DNA of 64,000 nucleotides, from NCBI RefSeq assembly GCF_030269305.1, contig NZ_BSTC01000001.1:1191467-1255466 (forward strand), written 5' to 3'. The translations under genes were made by a program, and so were the position numbers. The stretch comes from Kineosporia sp. NBRC 101731. GTDB lineage: Bacteria; Actinomycetota; Actinomycetes; Actinomycetales; Kineosporiaceae. The notes beneath the pieces are model-generated. The model was not told where the DNA came from. It saw only the letters and a list, made by a program, of their open reading frames with translations, and did no database searches. Below are positions 28,993 to 39,886 of the stretch, piece by piece. Position 1 is the stretch's first letter; every line of letters starts with the position of its first letter.

Positions 28993-29036
28993 GAAGACGT
29001 GGTGGAGCCTGCGCATGCAGGCTCCACCACGTCTTC
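28993..29036. terminator. Perfect 20-bp hairpin between tsaD and the convergent gene
   Basis: Positions 28993-29012 are exactly complementary to 29017-29036 with loop GCAT. It lies ten bases after the tsaD stop and includes two bases of the stop codon of the minus-strand gene, so it should end transcripts from both sides. Confidence 0.92.
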
Positions 29037-30231
29037 AATTCTGTTTGTACGGCCGCACCACGATCACCGACTGCCGCCCCGCCACCCGGGTCAGCACGAT
29101 GGTGGCCTCGTTCGGCCCGGCCAGCCGGAGCTGACGGCGTAGCTGCTCGGGCTCGACCGCGGTGCCGCGCTTCTTGATGGTGATCCGGCCGACGCCGCGG
29201 TCGCGCAGATAGGTGCGCAGTTGCTTGAGCTGGAAGCCGAAGACGTCGTCGACGGCGTAGACCCGGGCCAGCTGGGTGTGCTCGATGCGGTCGGCGGTGA
29301 CGTAGGCGATGGTCGGGTCGATGAGCCGGCCGCCGATCTGGTTGGCCACGGCCGCGACCAGCCCGGACCGGATCACCGCACCGTCGGGCTCGTAGAGGAA
29401 CTGGCCCACCTTGCCCACCTCGGCGGGCACCGTGTCGGCCATCGAGCTGTCGTTGATCTCCGCGCCGCCGCCGGAGGAGTCGAGCACCAGGGCGCTGCGC
29501 CGCACGCCTTCGCGGCGGACCGAGCCGAACCACAGCCCACACTCCACCACGTCGCCGTCGACCGACACCCACTGCGCCTCGGTGTCGTCGGGGACCATGT
29601 GATGGGGCACGCCGGGGGCGGTCTTCATGCCGACCGCGGGCAGTCGGCCGGCCAGCTCGCGGACGAACGACAGCGGCGGGTTGCCGGTGCGCGGGTCGAG
29701 CAGCCGCCGGCCCGAGGCCTCGCGGCGCGCCGGGTCGAGGAAGGCCCCGTCGAGATCGTCGATGCGGGTGGTCATGGCGTCTTCGTGCCGCACCACGGCC
29801 TCTGGCCAGTGCCGCAGGTTGACGGTGGCGATGGCCGCGGTGACCTCGTCCTTCTCCACCGCCACGACCTCCCGGTCGAGCGTGGCGAGGGCCATCGAGT
29901 CGGCCCCGATACCGCAGCCCAGGTCACCCACCCGCCGCACCCCGGCCGCGGCGAAACGCTGCGCGTGCCGCGCTGCCACGGGCAGCCGGGTGGCCTGCTC
30001 GAGGCCGGTGGGGGTGAAGAGCATGCCGTCGGCGAACGGGCCGAACTTGGCCCGGGCAGCGGATCTCAGGCGGGACTGGGTGAGGGCGGCGGCGACCGTC
30101 TCGGCCGGGTGGCCGTCGCGCCGCAGCTGCTCGCCCAGTGACATCGTGGTGGACTCGTCGTACTGGGGCAGCGACTCCAGCAGGGACCAGCCGTCCTGGG
30201 TGAGCAGGTTCGCGATTCCGGAGAGATCCAC
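29035..30231 (-). CDS. Class I SAM methyltransferase with THUMP-like C-terminus
   Basis: 398 residues. The SAM-binding motif is GDLGCGIGADSMALA near residue 102, followed by VVAVEKDEVTA. GAFLDPARRE near 165 is in the position of motif IV. The C-terminal ~90 residues (LKQLRTYLRDRGVGRITIKKRG) match the THUMP-like domain seen in this actinobacterial family. The substrate is probably a structured RNA, but this is inferred. Start GTG 30231. It lies divergent to groES. Confidence 0.82.
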   Translation of the reverse strand: MDLSGIANLLTQDGWSLLESLPQYDESTTMSLGEQLRRDGHPAETVAAALTQSRLRSAARAKFGPFADGMLFTPTGLEQATRLPVAARHAQRFAAAGVRRVGDLGCGIGADSMALATLDREVVAVEKDEVTAAIATVNLRHWPEAVVRHEDAMTTRIDDLDGAFLDPARREASGRRLLDPRTGNPPLSFVRELAGRLPAVGMKTAPGVPHHMVPDDTEAQWVSVDGDVVECGLWFGSVRREGVRRSALVLDSSGGGAEINDSSMADTVPAEVGKVGQFLYEPDGAVIRSGLVAAVANQIGGRLIDPTIAYVTADRIEHTQLARVYAVDDVFGFQLKQLRTYLRDRGVGRITIKKRGTAVEPEQLRRQLRLAGPNEATIVLTRVAGRQSVIVVRPYKQN

Positions 30232-30274
30232 CCGCTGATCCTCCCACGGCCCACCGACAATCTTGCCGACACTC

Positions 30275-30301
30275 CTGGCACTCGGGTTGACCGAGTGCTA
30301 A
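30275..30301 (+). promoter_or_regulatory. CIRCE operator 1 (HrcA site)
   Basis: CTGGCACTC, nine bases, GAGTGCTAA. The right arm is the exact CIRCE consensus and the left arm differs from it at two positions. The -35 hexamer TTGACC lies inside the nine-base spacer. HrcA bound here would block the groES promoter. Confidence 0.93.
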
Positions 30302-30316
30302 CGACCGTTCTAGATT
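30287..30316 (+). promoter_or_regulatory. groES promoter
   Basis: TTGACC (30287-30292) and TAGATT (30311-30316) are 18 bases apart, the best vegetative promoter seen in the window. Transcription would begin near 30323, at the left edge of the second CIRCE site. Confidence 0.85.
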
Positions 30317-30321
30317 CGAAC

Positions 30322-30348
30322 CTGGCACTCTCCTCGTGAGATTGCCAG
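30322..30348 (+). promoter_or_regulatory. CIRCE operator 2, diverged
   Basis: CTGGCACTC, nine bases, GATTGCCAG. The arms are complementary at eight of nine positions and the spacer is again nine bases. The left arm is identical to that of site 1. Together the two sites enclose the promoter. Confidence 0.75.
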
Positions 30349-30457
30349 CAACACCCCTCAGCAGGGCCCCGATCGGCACCCGCGACGACGGTCGATGTCC
30401 CGCTGGACCACAGTCCTTGCACATTCATCGACGTTCCGAGAAGGGGAGGTCCGCAAA

Positions 30458-30757
30458 GTGTCGGTCTCCATCAAGCCGCTCGAGGACCGAATTGTCGTCA
30501 AGCCGCTGGACGCGGAGCAGACGACGGCCTCGGGTCTCGTCATTCCGGACACCGCCAAGGAGAAGCCCCAGGAGGGCGAGGTCCTGGCGGTCGGCCCCGG
30601 CCGATTCGACGACGAAGGCGCCAAGCGGATTCCGCTCGACGTCAAGGTCGGCGACACCGTTCTGTACAGCAAGTACGGCGGCACCGAGGTGAAGTACTCC
30701 GGCGAGGAGTTCCTCATCCTCTCGGCGCGCGACGTCCTCGCGATCATCGAGAAGTGA
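30458..30757 (+). CDS. groES: Co-chaperonin GroES
   Basis: Heptameric lid of the chaperonin. 99 residues starting [17 protein letters not shown], with the mobile loop [17 protein letters not shown] (~residues 18-34). The GTG is preceded by GGGGAGGT at 30443-30450. An upstream in-frame start at 30395 would add 21 residues not found in GroES. The leader from ~30323 carries the second CIRCE. A 17-bp tandem duplication spans its stop, and a hairpin separates it from groEL. Confidence 0.97.
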   Translation: MSVSIKPLEDRIVVKPLDAEQTTASGLVIPDTAKEKPQEGEVLAVGPGRFDDEGAKRIPLDVKVGDTVLYSKYGGTEVKYSGEEFLILSARDVLAIIEK

Positions 30758-30791
30758 TTCGGCGGTCCCGCTGATTCAGCGGGCCCGTTGA
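30755..30791 (+). repeat. 17-bp tandem duplication beginning at the groES stop
   Basis: Units 30755-30771 and 30772-30788 match at 14 of 17 positions, both starting TGATTC, and a third TGA follows at 30789. The stops at 30755, 30772 and 30789 fall in three different frames. The second unit also makes a small CCCGCTG/CAGCGGG hairpin. Confidence 0.85.
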
Positions 30792-30800
30792 TCGAGCATC

Positions 30801-30832
30801 CGCCCCGGTCTGCCTTCGTGGCGGCCGGGGCG
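30801..30832 (+). terminator. groES-groEL intercistronic hairpin
   Basis: CGCCCCGG (30801-30808) pairs with CCGGGGCG (30825-30832); the stem can extend inward towards a TTCG-containing loop. There is no U-tract. It may attenuate groEL against groES or protect a processed groES mRNA. Confidence 0.6.
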
Positions 30833-30883
30833 TATGTGGTTCTCCTAGTACCCAAGTGGCGAGAAATCCATCCAAAGGACTGA

Positions 30884-32527
<1,644 letters not shown>

Positions 32528-32531
<4 letters not shown>

Positions 32532-32568
32532 AAAAGCCCGGCCCCGTTCCGGGGCCGGGCTTTTTCAG
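32528..32568. terminator. Bidirectional terminator between groEL and whiB
   Basis: Positions 32528-32545 are exactly complementary to 32551-32568, loop GTTCC. The stem has AAAAA on the left and TTTTT on the right, so it is a classical intrinsic terminator in both directions. It overlaps the stop codon of the minus-strand whiB gene. Confidence 0.96.
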
Positions 32569-32867
32569 CTGGCCGCCAGCGACTCGTCCCGCTCCTGCGC
32601 GTACGTGCTCTCCCGTTCGTCCTCGGTCAGACCGCCCCAGACCCCGTAGGGCTCGCGGACCTGCAGGGCGTGGTCGCGGCACTGCTCCATCACGGGGCAG
32701 CGGGCGCACACGGACTTCGCCGCGACGTCCCGCTGGCGGCGGGCCGGGCCGCGCTCGCCCTCGGGGTGGAAGAAGACCCGCGGATCCGCGGTCCGGCAGG
32801 CGCCGTCGAGCTGCCATTCCCACAGGTCGGCGACGGGCCCGGGAAGACGAGAAATCTCAGCCATCAT
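32565..32867 (-). CDS. WhiB family regulator, WhiD/WhiB3 type
   Basis: A [4Fe-4S] transcription factor that works with the principal sigma factor. The four cluster cysteines are Cys24, Cys54, Cys57 and Cys63, and the turn GVWGG is at 75-79. The start SRLPGPVADLWEWQL and the block FFHPEGERGPAR are close to Streptomyces WhiD (sporulation) and mycobacterial WhiB3 (redox response). The position beside groEL and BldM/SigD supports this. 100 residues from ATG 32867; the next codon is also ATG. It is divergent from the MerR-like gene. Confidence 0.92.
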   Translation of the reverse strand: MMAEISRLPGPVADLWEWQLDGACRTADPRVFFHPEGERGPARRQRDVAAKSVCARCPVMEQCRDHALQVREPYGVWGGLTEDERESTYAQERDESLAAS

Positions 32868-32909
32868 GGACACACCATTCCGATCGAAGAACCTGACCCC
32901 GGGTTTCGG

Positions 32910-32942
32910 GGTCGTGTGTTGGTCGCGTGTTGGTCGTGTGAT
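32910..32942. repeat. Three 11-bp repeats upstream of whiB
   Basis: GGTCGTGTGTT, GGTCGCGTGTT and GGTCGTGTGAT follow each other without gaps at 32910-32942, 43-75 bases upstream of the whiB start. The period is one helical turn, as in operators of winged-helix response regulators. The factor is unknown. Confidence 0.8.
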
Positions 32943-33156
32943 GGAGGGGGCTCCTCCAGTCCCGGCAAGAGATGCATCGGTCCGCCTCGGGGCGCGCTTG
33001 ACGCTTCGGTGAACTACCTTTGAAGCGGTTCTCCCGGAGATTGCAACGGTTCGGGCGCTGCTCAAGTAGGATCGTTGCACCGCTTGTTCGGCTGGGGCGG
33101 CATCGGGGGACGTTCTGAGTTAGTGTCTGTGTCTCTAGTGCCAGGGGGCGGGTGAA

Positions 33157-34551
33157 GTGTCAGAAACGTCTCGGCAGGCAATGACCCGAGCTGAAGAGCC
33201 CGCCCAAGGTCGGAATGAGGTGACGGAGGCGATCTCTACGCCGCCCTCGCCCACGCTCACGGTGGCCGCCGTGGCCCGACGTCTCGGCGTCGCCCCGCCC
33301 ACCCTGCGTACCTGGGACCGTCGCTACGGTCTCGGTCCCTCCGCGCACACCGCCGGTGCCCACCGCCGTTACTCCCCGGCCGACGTGGCCCGGCTCATGG
33401 TCATGCGCCGGCTCACCCTGGAAGGGGTGGCCCCGAGCGACGCCGCGAAGATCGCGCTCGCCACGGCGCTCACCCCCGAGGGCCGCCCCGTGCAGCCCGA
33501 CGACGACCACACCCCGGCCGAGGGTTTCGACGCGTCCCACCTCGACCCGGACGCGGGCGGCCGGCCCCTCGACACCCCCCGTGACTTCGCCCCCGGCGCC
33601 GACCGCTACCCGCCCGGTTCGTTCCTCGACGAGGTCGACCTGGACCCGGGTTTCGACAAGACCTTCGACAAGAGTCTCGACGAGCCGGCCCCGGGTGAGA
33701 CGGAGTACCCCGTCGGCTACGGCCGTCCCGAGCCCACCGCCTGGTCGGCCCGGGGCCGGGCCTCGCGTCCCCAGGACGACTCTCCCGACGACGAACTCGA
33801 CCTCACCGGTCTGGGCGAGCCCGGCGACGGGTACGACGACCCCGGCCGCCGGAACGATGACGAGTGGCCCGGGGTGCTGCGCTCGGTCGAGACCGCCGCC
33901 GGCGGCCCCGCCGGTGGCGGCCGGGCGATGGCCCTGCCCGACGGCACCCCGCAGAGCCGGGGTCTGGCCCGCGCGGCCATGTCGCTGGACACCTACGAGA
34001 CCCACCGCATCCTGCGGGAGAGCATCCGCCGTCAGGGGGTGGTGCCGACCTGGAACACGATGATCATGCCGGTGCTGCGTGCGCTGGGTGAGCGGGTACG
34101 GGTCTCGGGTGAGGGCATCGACGTCGAGCACGCGTTCTCCGAGGTGATTCTCGGGGTGCTGCGCAACGTGGCCGTCAATGTCCGGATCACCCGTAACTCA
34201 CCGATGGTGCTGCTCGCCTGCGCCGACTCGGACTACCACTCGCTGCCCCTGCACGCGCTCGCCGCGGCGCTGGCCGAGCACGAGGTACCCACCCGGATGC
34301 TGGGCACGGGACTGCCCCCGCACGCCCTCGCATCGTCCGTGCGCCGCACCACACCGTCGGTCATCGTGCTCTTCGCCCGGATGCCCGGGGCTGACGCCGC
34401 CGACTCGCAGATCCTGCGCCGGCAGCGGCCCGCGCCGACCGTGATCCTGGCCGGGCCGGGCTGGCGCCCGGACACCATCCCCGCCAGCGCCCGCACCGCC
34501 GGCTCCCTGATCGAGTCGATCGACGAGGTCCTGCGCGGTCTCCAGGCCTGA
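33157..34551 (+). CDS. MerR-type regulator with a B12-binding-like C-terminal domain
   Basis: 464 residues. A MerR helix-turn-helix occupies ~34-86 (LTVAAVARRLGVAPPTLRTWDRRYG). About 150 residues of acidic, Pro/Gly-rich linker follow, then a CarH/LitR-like helical bundle and Rossmann domain from ~280. Features of the cobalamin family remain: Glu324-His325 in VEHAF and His361 in SDYHSLP, the place of the DxHxxG lower ligand. The Trp of the CarH W-x9-EH motif is missing and the Gly is Pro. It may bind B12, another ligand or nothing. The GTG start is preceded by a G-rich stretch. Confidence 0.8.
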   Translation: MSETSRQAMTRAEEPAQGRNEVTEAISTPPSPTLTVAAVARRLGVAPPTLRTWDRRYGLGPSAHTAGAHRRYSPADVARLMVMRRLTLEGVAPSDAAKIALATALTPEGRPVQPDDDHTPAEGFDASHLDPDAGGRPLDTPRDFAPGADRYPPGSFLDEVDLDPGFDKTFDKSLDEPAPGETEYPVGYGRPEPTAWSARGRASRPQDDSPDDELDLTGLGEPGDGYDDPGRRNDDEWPGVLRSVETAAGGPAGGGRAMALPDGTPQSRGLARAAMSLDTYETHRILRESIRRQGVVPTWNTMIMPVLRALGERVRVSGEGIDVEHAFSEVILGVLRNVAVNVRITRNSPMVLLACADSDYHSLPLHALAAALAEHEVPTRMLGTGLPPHALASSVRRTTPSVIVLFARMPGADAADSQILRRQRPAPTVILAGPGWRPDTIPASARTAGSLIESIDEVLRGLQA

Positions 34552-34651
34552 GTGGCCGGCAGTAGCTCAAGTCCCCGGCCCCACAGCCGAAACCTTGGTC
34601 AGAGGACATCTCCCACGGATGGGTGATGCCAAGGCTTCGTGAGGTGTATCT

Positions 34652-35266
34652 GTGGCAACGGTTCTGGTGTGCGATGACTCTGCGCTGGTCAGAGAAACCT
34701 TGCACAGGGCTCTTTCTTCCGTTCCCGGCATCACCCGCGTGGTGGACGCTTCCTCGGGTGAGGAAGCGCTGGCGCGCTGGCCGGTCGAGCGCCCGTCGCT
34801 CGTGCTGATGGACGTGCGGATGCCCGGTATCGGTGGCGTCGAGGCGGCCCGGAGGTTGCTCTCGCGGCATCCCGAGGCCATCGTGGTCATGGTGACCATG
34901 GCTGAGGACGCCGACGGCGTCGCCCGGTCGGTGGCGGGAGGTGCCCGCGGCTATCTGGTCAAGGACGCGTCCCGGGAGGAGGTGGCGGCAACGGTGGTCT
35001 ACGCCCTGAGCGACGGCCTGGCCCGGCGCACAGTTCCGGCCCCCCGCAGCAACGACGCGAACGTGTCGGCTCCGCCCCTCACCGAACGTGAGATGCAGGT
35101 GCTCACAGGAATGAGCCGTGGTCGCAGCAACGCCGAGATCGGCAAGGAGCTGTACCTCTCCGAAGACACGGTGAAGACGCACGCGCGCAGGCTCTTTCGC
35201 AAGATGGGCGCGGCGGACCGGGCACAGGCGGTTGCGGTCGGGTTCCGCTGGGGCCTGATACGGTGA
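34652..35266 (+). CDS. bldM: BldM-like response regulator
   Basis: NarL/FixJ-type regulator of 204 residues. The receiver domain (1-~120) has Asp8, Asp9, the phospho-acceptor Asp54 (LMDVRMPG), Thr82 and Lys104, so the phosphorylation site is complete. The LuxR-type HTH is at ~145-195 ([27 protein letters not shown] is read in two halves). Similarity to Streptomyces BldM is high throughout, including [13 protein letters not shown] and the end AVGFRWGL. No histidine kinase gene is near, so it is an orphan as in Streptomyces. GAGGTG precedes the GTG start. SigD follows after four bases. Confidence 0.9.
   Translation: MATVLVCDDSALVRETLHRALSSVPGITRVVDASSGEEALARWPVERPSLVLMDVRMPGIGGVEAARRLLSRHPEAIVVMVTMAEDADGVARSVAGGARGYLVKDASREEVAATVVYALSDGLARRTVPAPRSNDANVSAPPLTEREMQVLTGMSRGRSNAEIGKELYLSEDTVKTHARRLFRKMGAADRAQAVAVGFRWGLIR
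35259..35264 (+). promoter_or_regulatory. -10 box TACGGT before sigD
   Basis: TACGGT lies six bases before the sigD ATG at 35271 and overlaps the bldM stop. It would give a leaderless sigD transcript independent of bldM. Confidence 0.5.
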
Positions 35267-35270
35267 AGTA

Positions 35271-35912
35271 ATGGCCGTCCGGGGCGGCAAGAAAAATGCC
35301 GTAGGTGTAACGCCGAAGCCTCATGCCGCGATGTCTCAACCGGACGACACAGAAGACTTCCAGGAGCTGTCGTCCCGCGCCGTCCAGGGTGACGACGCGG
35401 CCACTGAACGATTGCTCCAACGCGTTCACCACTTGGCCAGGCGTTACTGCCGGGCCAGGCTCTCCCGCATGCCCGGCGGGGAGCACACGGCGGACGACGT
35501 TGCGCAGGAGGTTTGCATCGCTGTGCTTTCAGCGCTGAGTCGCTATCGGGACGAGGGACGTCCGTTCGAGGCGTTCGTCTACCGCATCGCGGCCAACAAG
35601 GTGGCTGATGCACAACGTGCCTTCTACCGTGCGGCCATCCCTGTCGCGGACGTTCCGGAGACTCCGGAGACCGCGGCCGGTCCGGAGGAGCTGGCCGAAC
35701 GGGCCGGCGACGCACAGCAGGTCCGTGAGCTGCTCAACCGGCTCCCCGACCAGCTGCGTGAGCTGCTCGTTCTCCGGGTGGCGGTCGGGATGTCGGCGGA
35801 GGAGACAGGCCGGGCCCTGGGCATGACCGCGGGGGCGGTCCGGGTTGCCCAGCACCGGGCGATGCAACGACTGCGGAGCATGATCGATGTTCCCGCGACG
35901 GAGACGGCATGA
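35271..35912 (+). CDS. sigD: ECF sigma factor of the SigD/ShbA group
   Basis: 213 residues with a ~28-residue leader before the sigma core. Region 2: [22 protein letters not shown] and the -10 reader after it. Region 4: [20 protein letters not shown] and the helix-turn-helix [20 protein letters not shown]. Its place before an RsdA-type gene and guaB is that of M. tuberculosis sigD (Rv3414c) as I recall it. An in-frame ATG at 35331 is the alternative start. Its stop overlaps the anti-sigma start (ATGA). Confidence 0.88.
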   Translation: MAVRGGKKNAVGVTPKPHAAMSQPDDTEDFQELSSRAVQGDDAATERLLQRVHHLARRYCRARLSRMPGGEHTADDVAQEVCIAVLSALSRYRDEGRPFEAFVYRIAANKVADAQRAFYRAAIPVADVPETPETAAGPEELAERAGDAQQVRELLNRLPDQLRELLVLRVAVGMSAEETGRALGMTAGAVRVAQHRAMQRLRSMIDVPATETA

Positions 35913-37024
35913 GTACTTCGCCCCCACAGGACGAGACCGGCCAGGACCTGACCGGCCTGATCGGCCCGGACCAACCCACCGCCGACCTTTCCGAGCTGGC
36001 CGCCACCGATGCGCTGCTCGACCGGCTGGCCTCACGCACGGCGTCCGACGACGACCTGCTCGACCCGACGGCCTCAGCCCTTCATCTGTTGCTGGGCGAG
36101 ATCGACGCCGAGGCCAGTGCCGACAGCGCCATGGCCCGCCTGGTCGAGGTGCTGGCCGGGCGGCCGCTGTACATCGACGCGCCCAGTAACCAGGTCCATC
36201 AGATCGACCTGACGACAGTGGACACCACAGCGGACACCACAGCGGACGTCGAACCCACGGCCATCGACGTGACCGACGTCCAGGAGCCGGCTGCCACTCC
36301 CGTCACCCCCATCACTGCCGCACGCAGCAAGCGCTGGCGGGTGGCTGCGAGCAAGATCTCGGCCCCGGTCGCCGCTGCGTCGATCGCCGTCATGGTGGTC
36401 CTCGGCGGTGGTGTGAGCGCGGCCGTGGCCGGCGACCCGATGGCACCGCTGAACGGTGTCGGCCGGGTCATGGCCAAGCTGCCCGGCGTCGACTCGTCGG
36501 GCTACGCCCGGAAAGACGCCCAGAAGGAGCTCGAGCTCGCGGCGAGCCTGGCCGCGTCCGACCCGGACGGGGCCCTGGAGCACTACAACAAGGCCCAGGC
36601 GATCCTGGCCGACCTCCCCGCCAGCAAGAAGTCCGACCTGCTCGCCCAGGCCGACGCGGTGGCGCTGCAGCTCGCGCCCACCGAGCCGGGCGTCCCCGGG
36701 ACGACCCCGGTCAGCACCGTGACCACCCCGAGTGACGACATCACCAGCGATCCGGCCGTCACCGGCACCCCGGTCGCCGCGACGTCGACGGACGAGACGT
36801 CGGAACCCACGACGAGCACCGGCACCGACGGTGCCTCCACCCCGCCGACCAGTGCGTCGAGCACCGACCCGACCGCCACCACCGGGCCGACCACCACCAG
36901 CGCGCCCAGCACCTCGACCGACGCGCCCGGCACGCAGACCACTGTGCCCTCCACCCAGGCCAGCACGGCGCCGTCCACGGCCTCGTCGGAGGCCTCCCCG
37001 GTGGATTCGGCACCGGAGGAATGA
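35909..37024 (+). CDS. rsdA: Anti-sigma-D factor RsdA
   Basis: 371-residue single-pass membrane protein. The N-terminal cytoplasmic part contains the sigma-binding stretch [20 protein letters not shown] (residues ~35-54) followed by [12 protein letters not shown], as in mycobacterial RsdA. One membrane helix lies at ~153-173. The outside part has a short helical region ([15 protein letters not shown]) and then ~110 residues of Thr/Ser/Pro, disordered and wall-spanning. It probably holds SigD until regulated proteolysis. The ATG overlaps the sigD stop. Confidence 0.87.
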   Translation: MSTSPPQDETGQDLTGLIGPDQPTADLSELAATDALLDRLASRTASDDDLLDPTASALHLLLGEIDAEASADSAMARLVEVLAGRPLYIDAPSNQVHQIDLTTVDTTADTTADVEPTAIDVTDVQEPAATPVTPITAARSKRWRVAASKISAPVAAASIAVMVVLGGGVSAAVAGDPMAPLNGVGRVMAKLPGVDSSGYARKDAQKELELAASLAASDPDGALEHYNKAQAILADLPASKKSDLLAQADAVALQLAPTEPGVPGTTPVSTVTTPSDDITSDPAVTGTPVAATSTDETSEPTTSTGTDGASTPPTSASSTDPTATTGPTTTSAPSTSTDAPGTQTTVPSTQASTAPSTASSEASPVDSAPEE

Positions 37025-37068
37025 CCCTTCCGGTCCGCGTGTCAAGAGCACCCTCCAATCGTGACTAG

Positions 37069-38655
<1,587 letters not shown>

Positions 38656-38664
38656 ACAGACAGA

Positions 38665-38670
38665 TAACCT
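38665..38670 (+). promoter_or_regulatory. -10 box TAACCT before guaB3
   Basis: TAACCT lies six bases before GTG 38677 and nine bases after the guaB stop. No ribosome-binding site is present. Confidence 0.55.
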
Positions 38671-38676
38671 TCGGTG

Positions 38677-39798
38677 GTGACTGAGATCGAGATCGGCCGG
38701 GGCAAGCGGGGCCGGCGCGCCTACACGTTCGACGATGTCGCGATCGTCCCCAGCCGGAGGACGCGCGACCCCGAAGAGGTGTCGACGCACTGGCAGATCG
38801 ACGCCTACCGGTTCGACCTGCCGATCGTGGCGGCGCCGATGGACTCCGTGATGTCCCCGGCCACCGCGGTGGCGATGGGCAATCTGGGTGGTCTGGGGGT
38901 GCTCGACCTCGAGGGCCTCTGGACCCGGTACGAAGACCCGGCGCCGCTGCTCGCGGAGATCGCCGGGCTCGACCCGGCCGTCTCCACGCGGCGTATGCAG
39001 GAGCTGTACGACGAGGAGATCAAGCCCGAGCTGATCGTGGCCCGGATCAAGGAGATCCGTGACGCCGGCGTCACGGTCGCCGCAGCCCTCACCCCGCAGC
39101 GCACCCAGCAGTTCTGGAAGACCGTGGTGGACGCGGGGGTCGATCTCTTCGTCATCCGCGGCACCACCGTGTCGGCCGAGCACGTCTCCGGCCGGGCCGA
39201 GCCGCTGAACCTCAAGCGCTTCATCTACGAACTCGACGTGCCCGTCATCGTCGGTGGCTGCGCGACCTACACGGCCGCGCTGCACCTGATGCGCACGGGC
39301 GCGGCGGGTGTGCTCGTCGGTTTCGGTGGTGGCGCCACGCACACCACCCGCGACACGCTCGGCATCCACGCGCCGATGGCGACCGCGGTGGCCGACGTGG
39401 CCGCCGCCCGTCGCGACTACATGGACGAGTCCGGTGGCCGGTACGTGCACGTCATCGCCGACGGCGGCATGGCCCGCTCCGGTGAGATCGTCAAGGCCAT
39501 CGCCTGTGGCGCCGACGCCGTCATGCTCGGTGCGGCTCTGGCCCGGGCCTCCGACGCTCCCGGCCGGGGCTACCACTGGGGTCCCGAGGCGCACCACCCG
39601 TCGGTGCCCCGCGGCACCCGGGCCCAGGTGGGCACGGTCGGCACGCTGGAAGAGATCCTCTACGGTCCCGGCCGCGTGGCCGACGGCACGACGAACCTGA
39701 TCGGTGCCCTGCGCCGGTCGATGGCCACCACGGGTTACTCCGACCTCAAGGAGTTCCAGCGGGTCGAGGTCGTCGTCTCGCCGTACCAGCCCAGCTGA
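38677..39798 (+). CDS. guaB3: GuaB3 family IMP-dehydrogenase-like protein
   Basis: 373-residue TIM-barrel paralogue of GuaB without CBS domains. AAPMDSVMSPATAVAMGNLGG marks the family. Where GuaB has the catalytic loop GSICTTR, this protein has GGATHTTR, so the nucleophilic Cys is replaced and normal IMP dehydrogenase activity is not expected. GuaB3 proteins follow guaB in most actinobacteria. A GTG one codon earlier (38674) is possible, but the spacing to TAACCT favours 38677. Confidence 0.9.
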   Translation: MTEIEIGRGKRGRRAYTFDDVAIVPSRRTRDPEEVSTHWQIDAYRFDLPIVAAPMDSVMSPATAVAMGNLGGLGVLDLEGLWTRYEDPAPLLAEIAGLDPAVSTRRMQELYDEEIKPELIVARIKEIRDAGVTVAAALTPQRTQQFWKTVVDAGVDLFVIRGTTVSAEHVSGRAEPLNLKRFIYELDVPVIVGGCATYTAALHLMRTGAAGVLVGFGGGATHTTRDTLGIHAPMATAVADVAAARRDYMDESGGRYVHVIADGGMARSGEIVKAIACGADAVMLGAALARASDAPGRGYHWGPEAHHPSVPRGTRAQVGTVGTLEEILYGPGRVADGTTNLIGALRRSMATTGYSDLKEFQRVEVVVSPYQPS

Positions 39799-39886
39799 CA
39801 CCATTGCAGAACGCGCCCGCGCAGCTACCGTGAGGCAGGCTGTTCCCGACGTGACCTAGTCCGGGTCACGTCGGGAAGGACGTCTC

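Noticed and set aside
30395-30457. N-terminal extension of GroES
   Set aside because: The added residues are not part of GroES, and GGGGAGGT stands right before the GTG at 30458.
33042-33079. Inverted repeat TGCAACG/CGTTGCA upstream of the MerR-like gene
   Set aside because: Seven-base arms 24 bases apart are too weak to call an operator without comparison.
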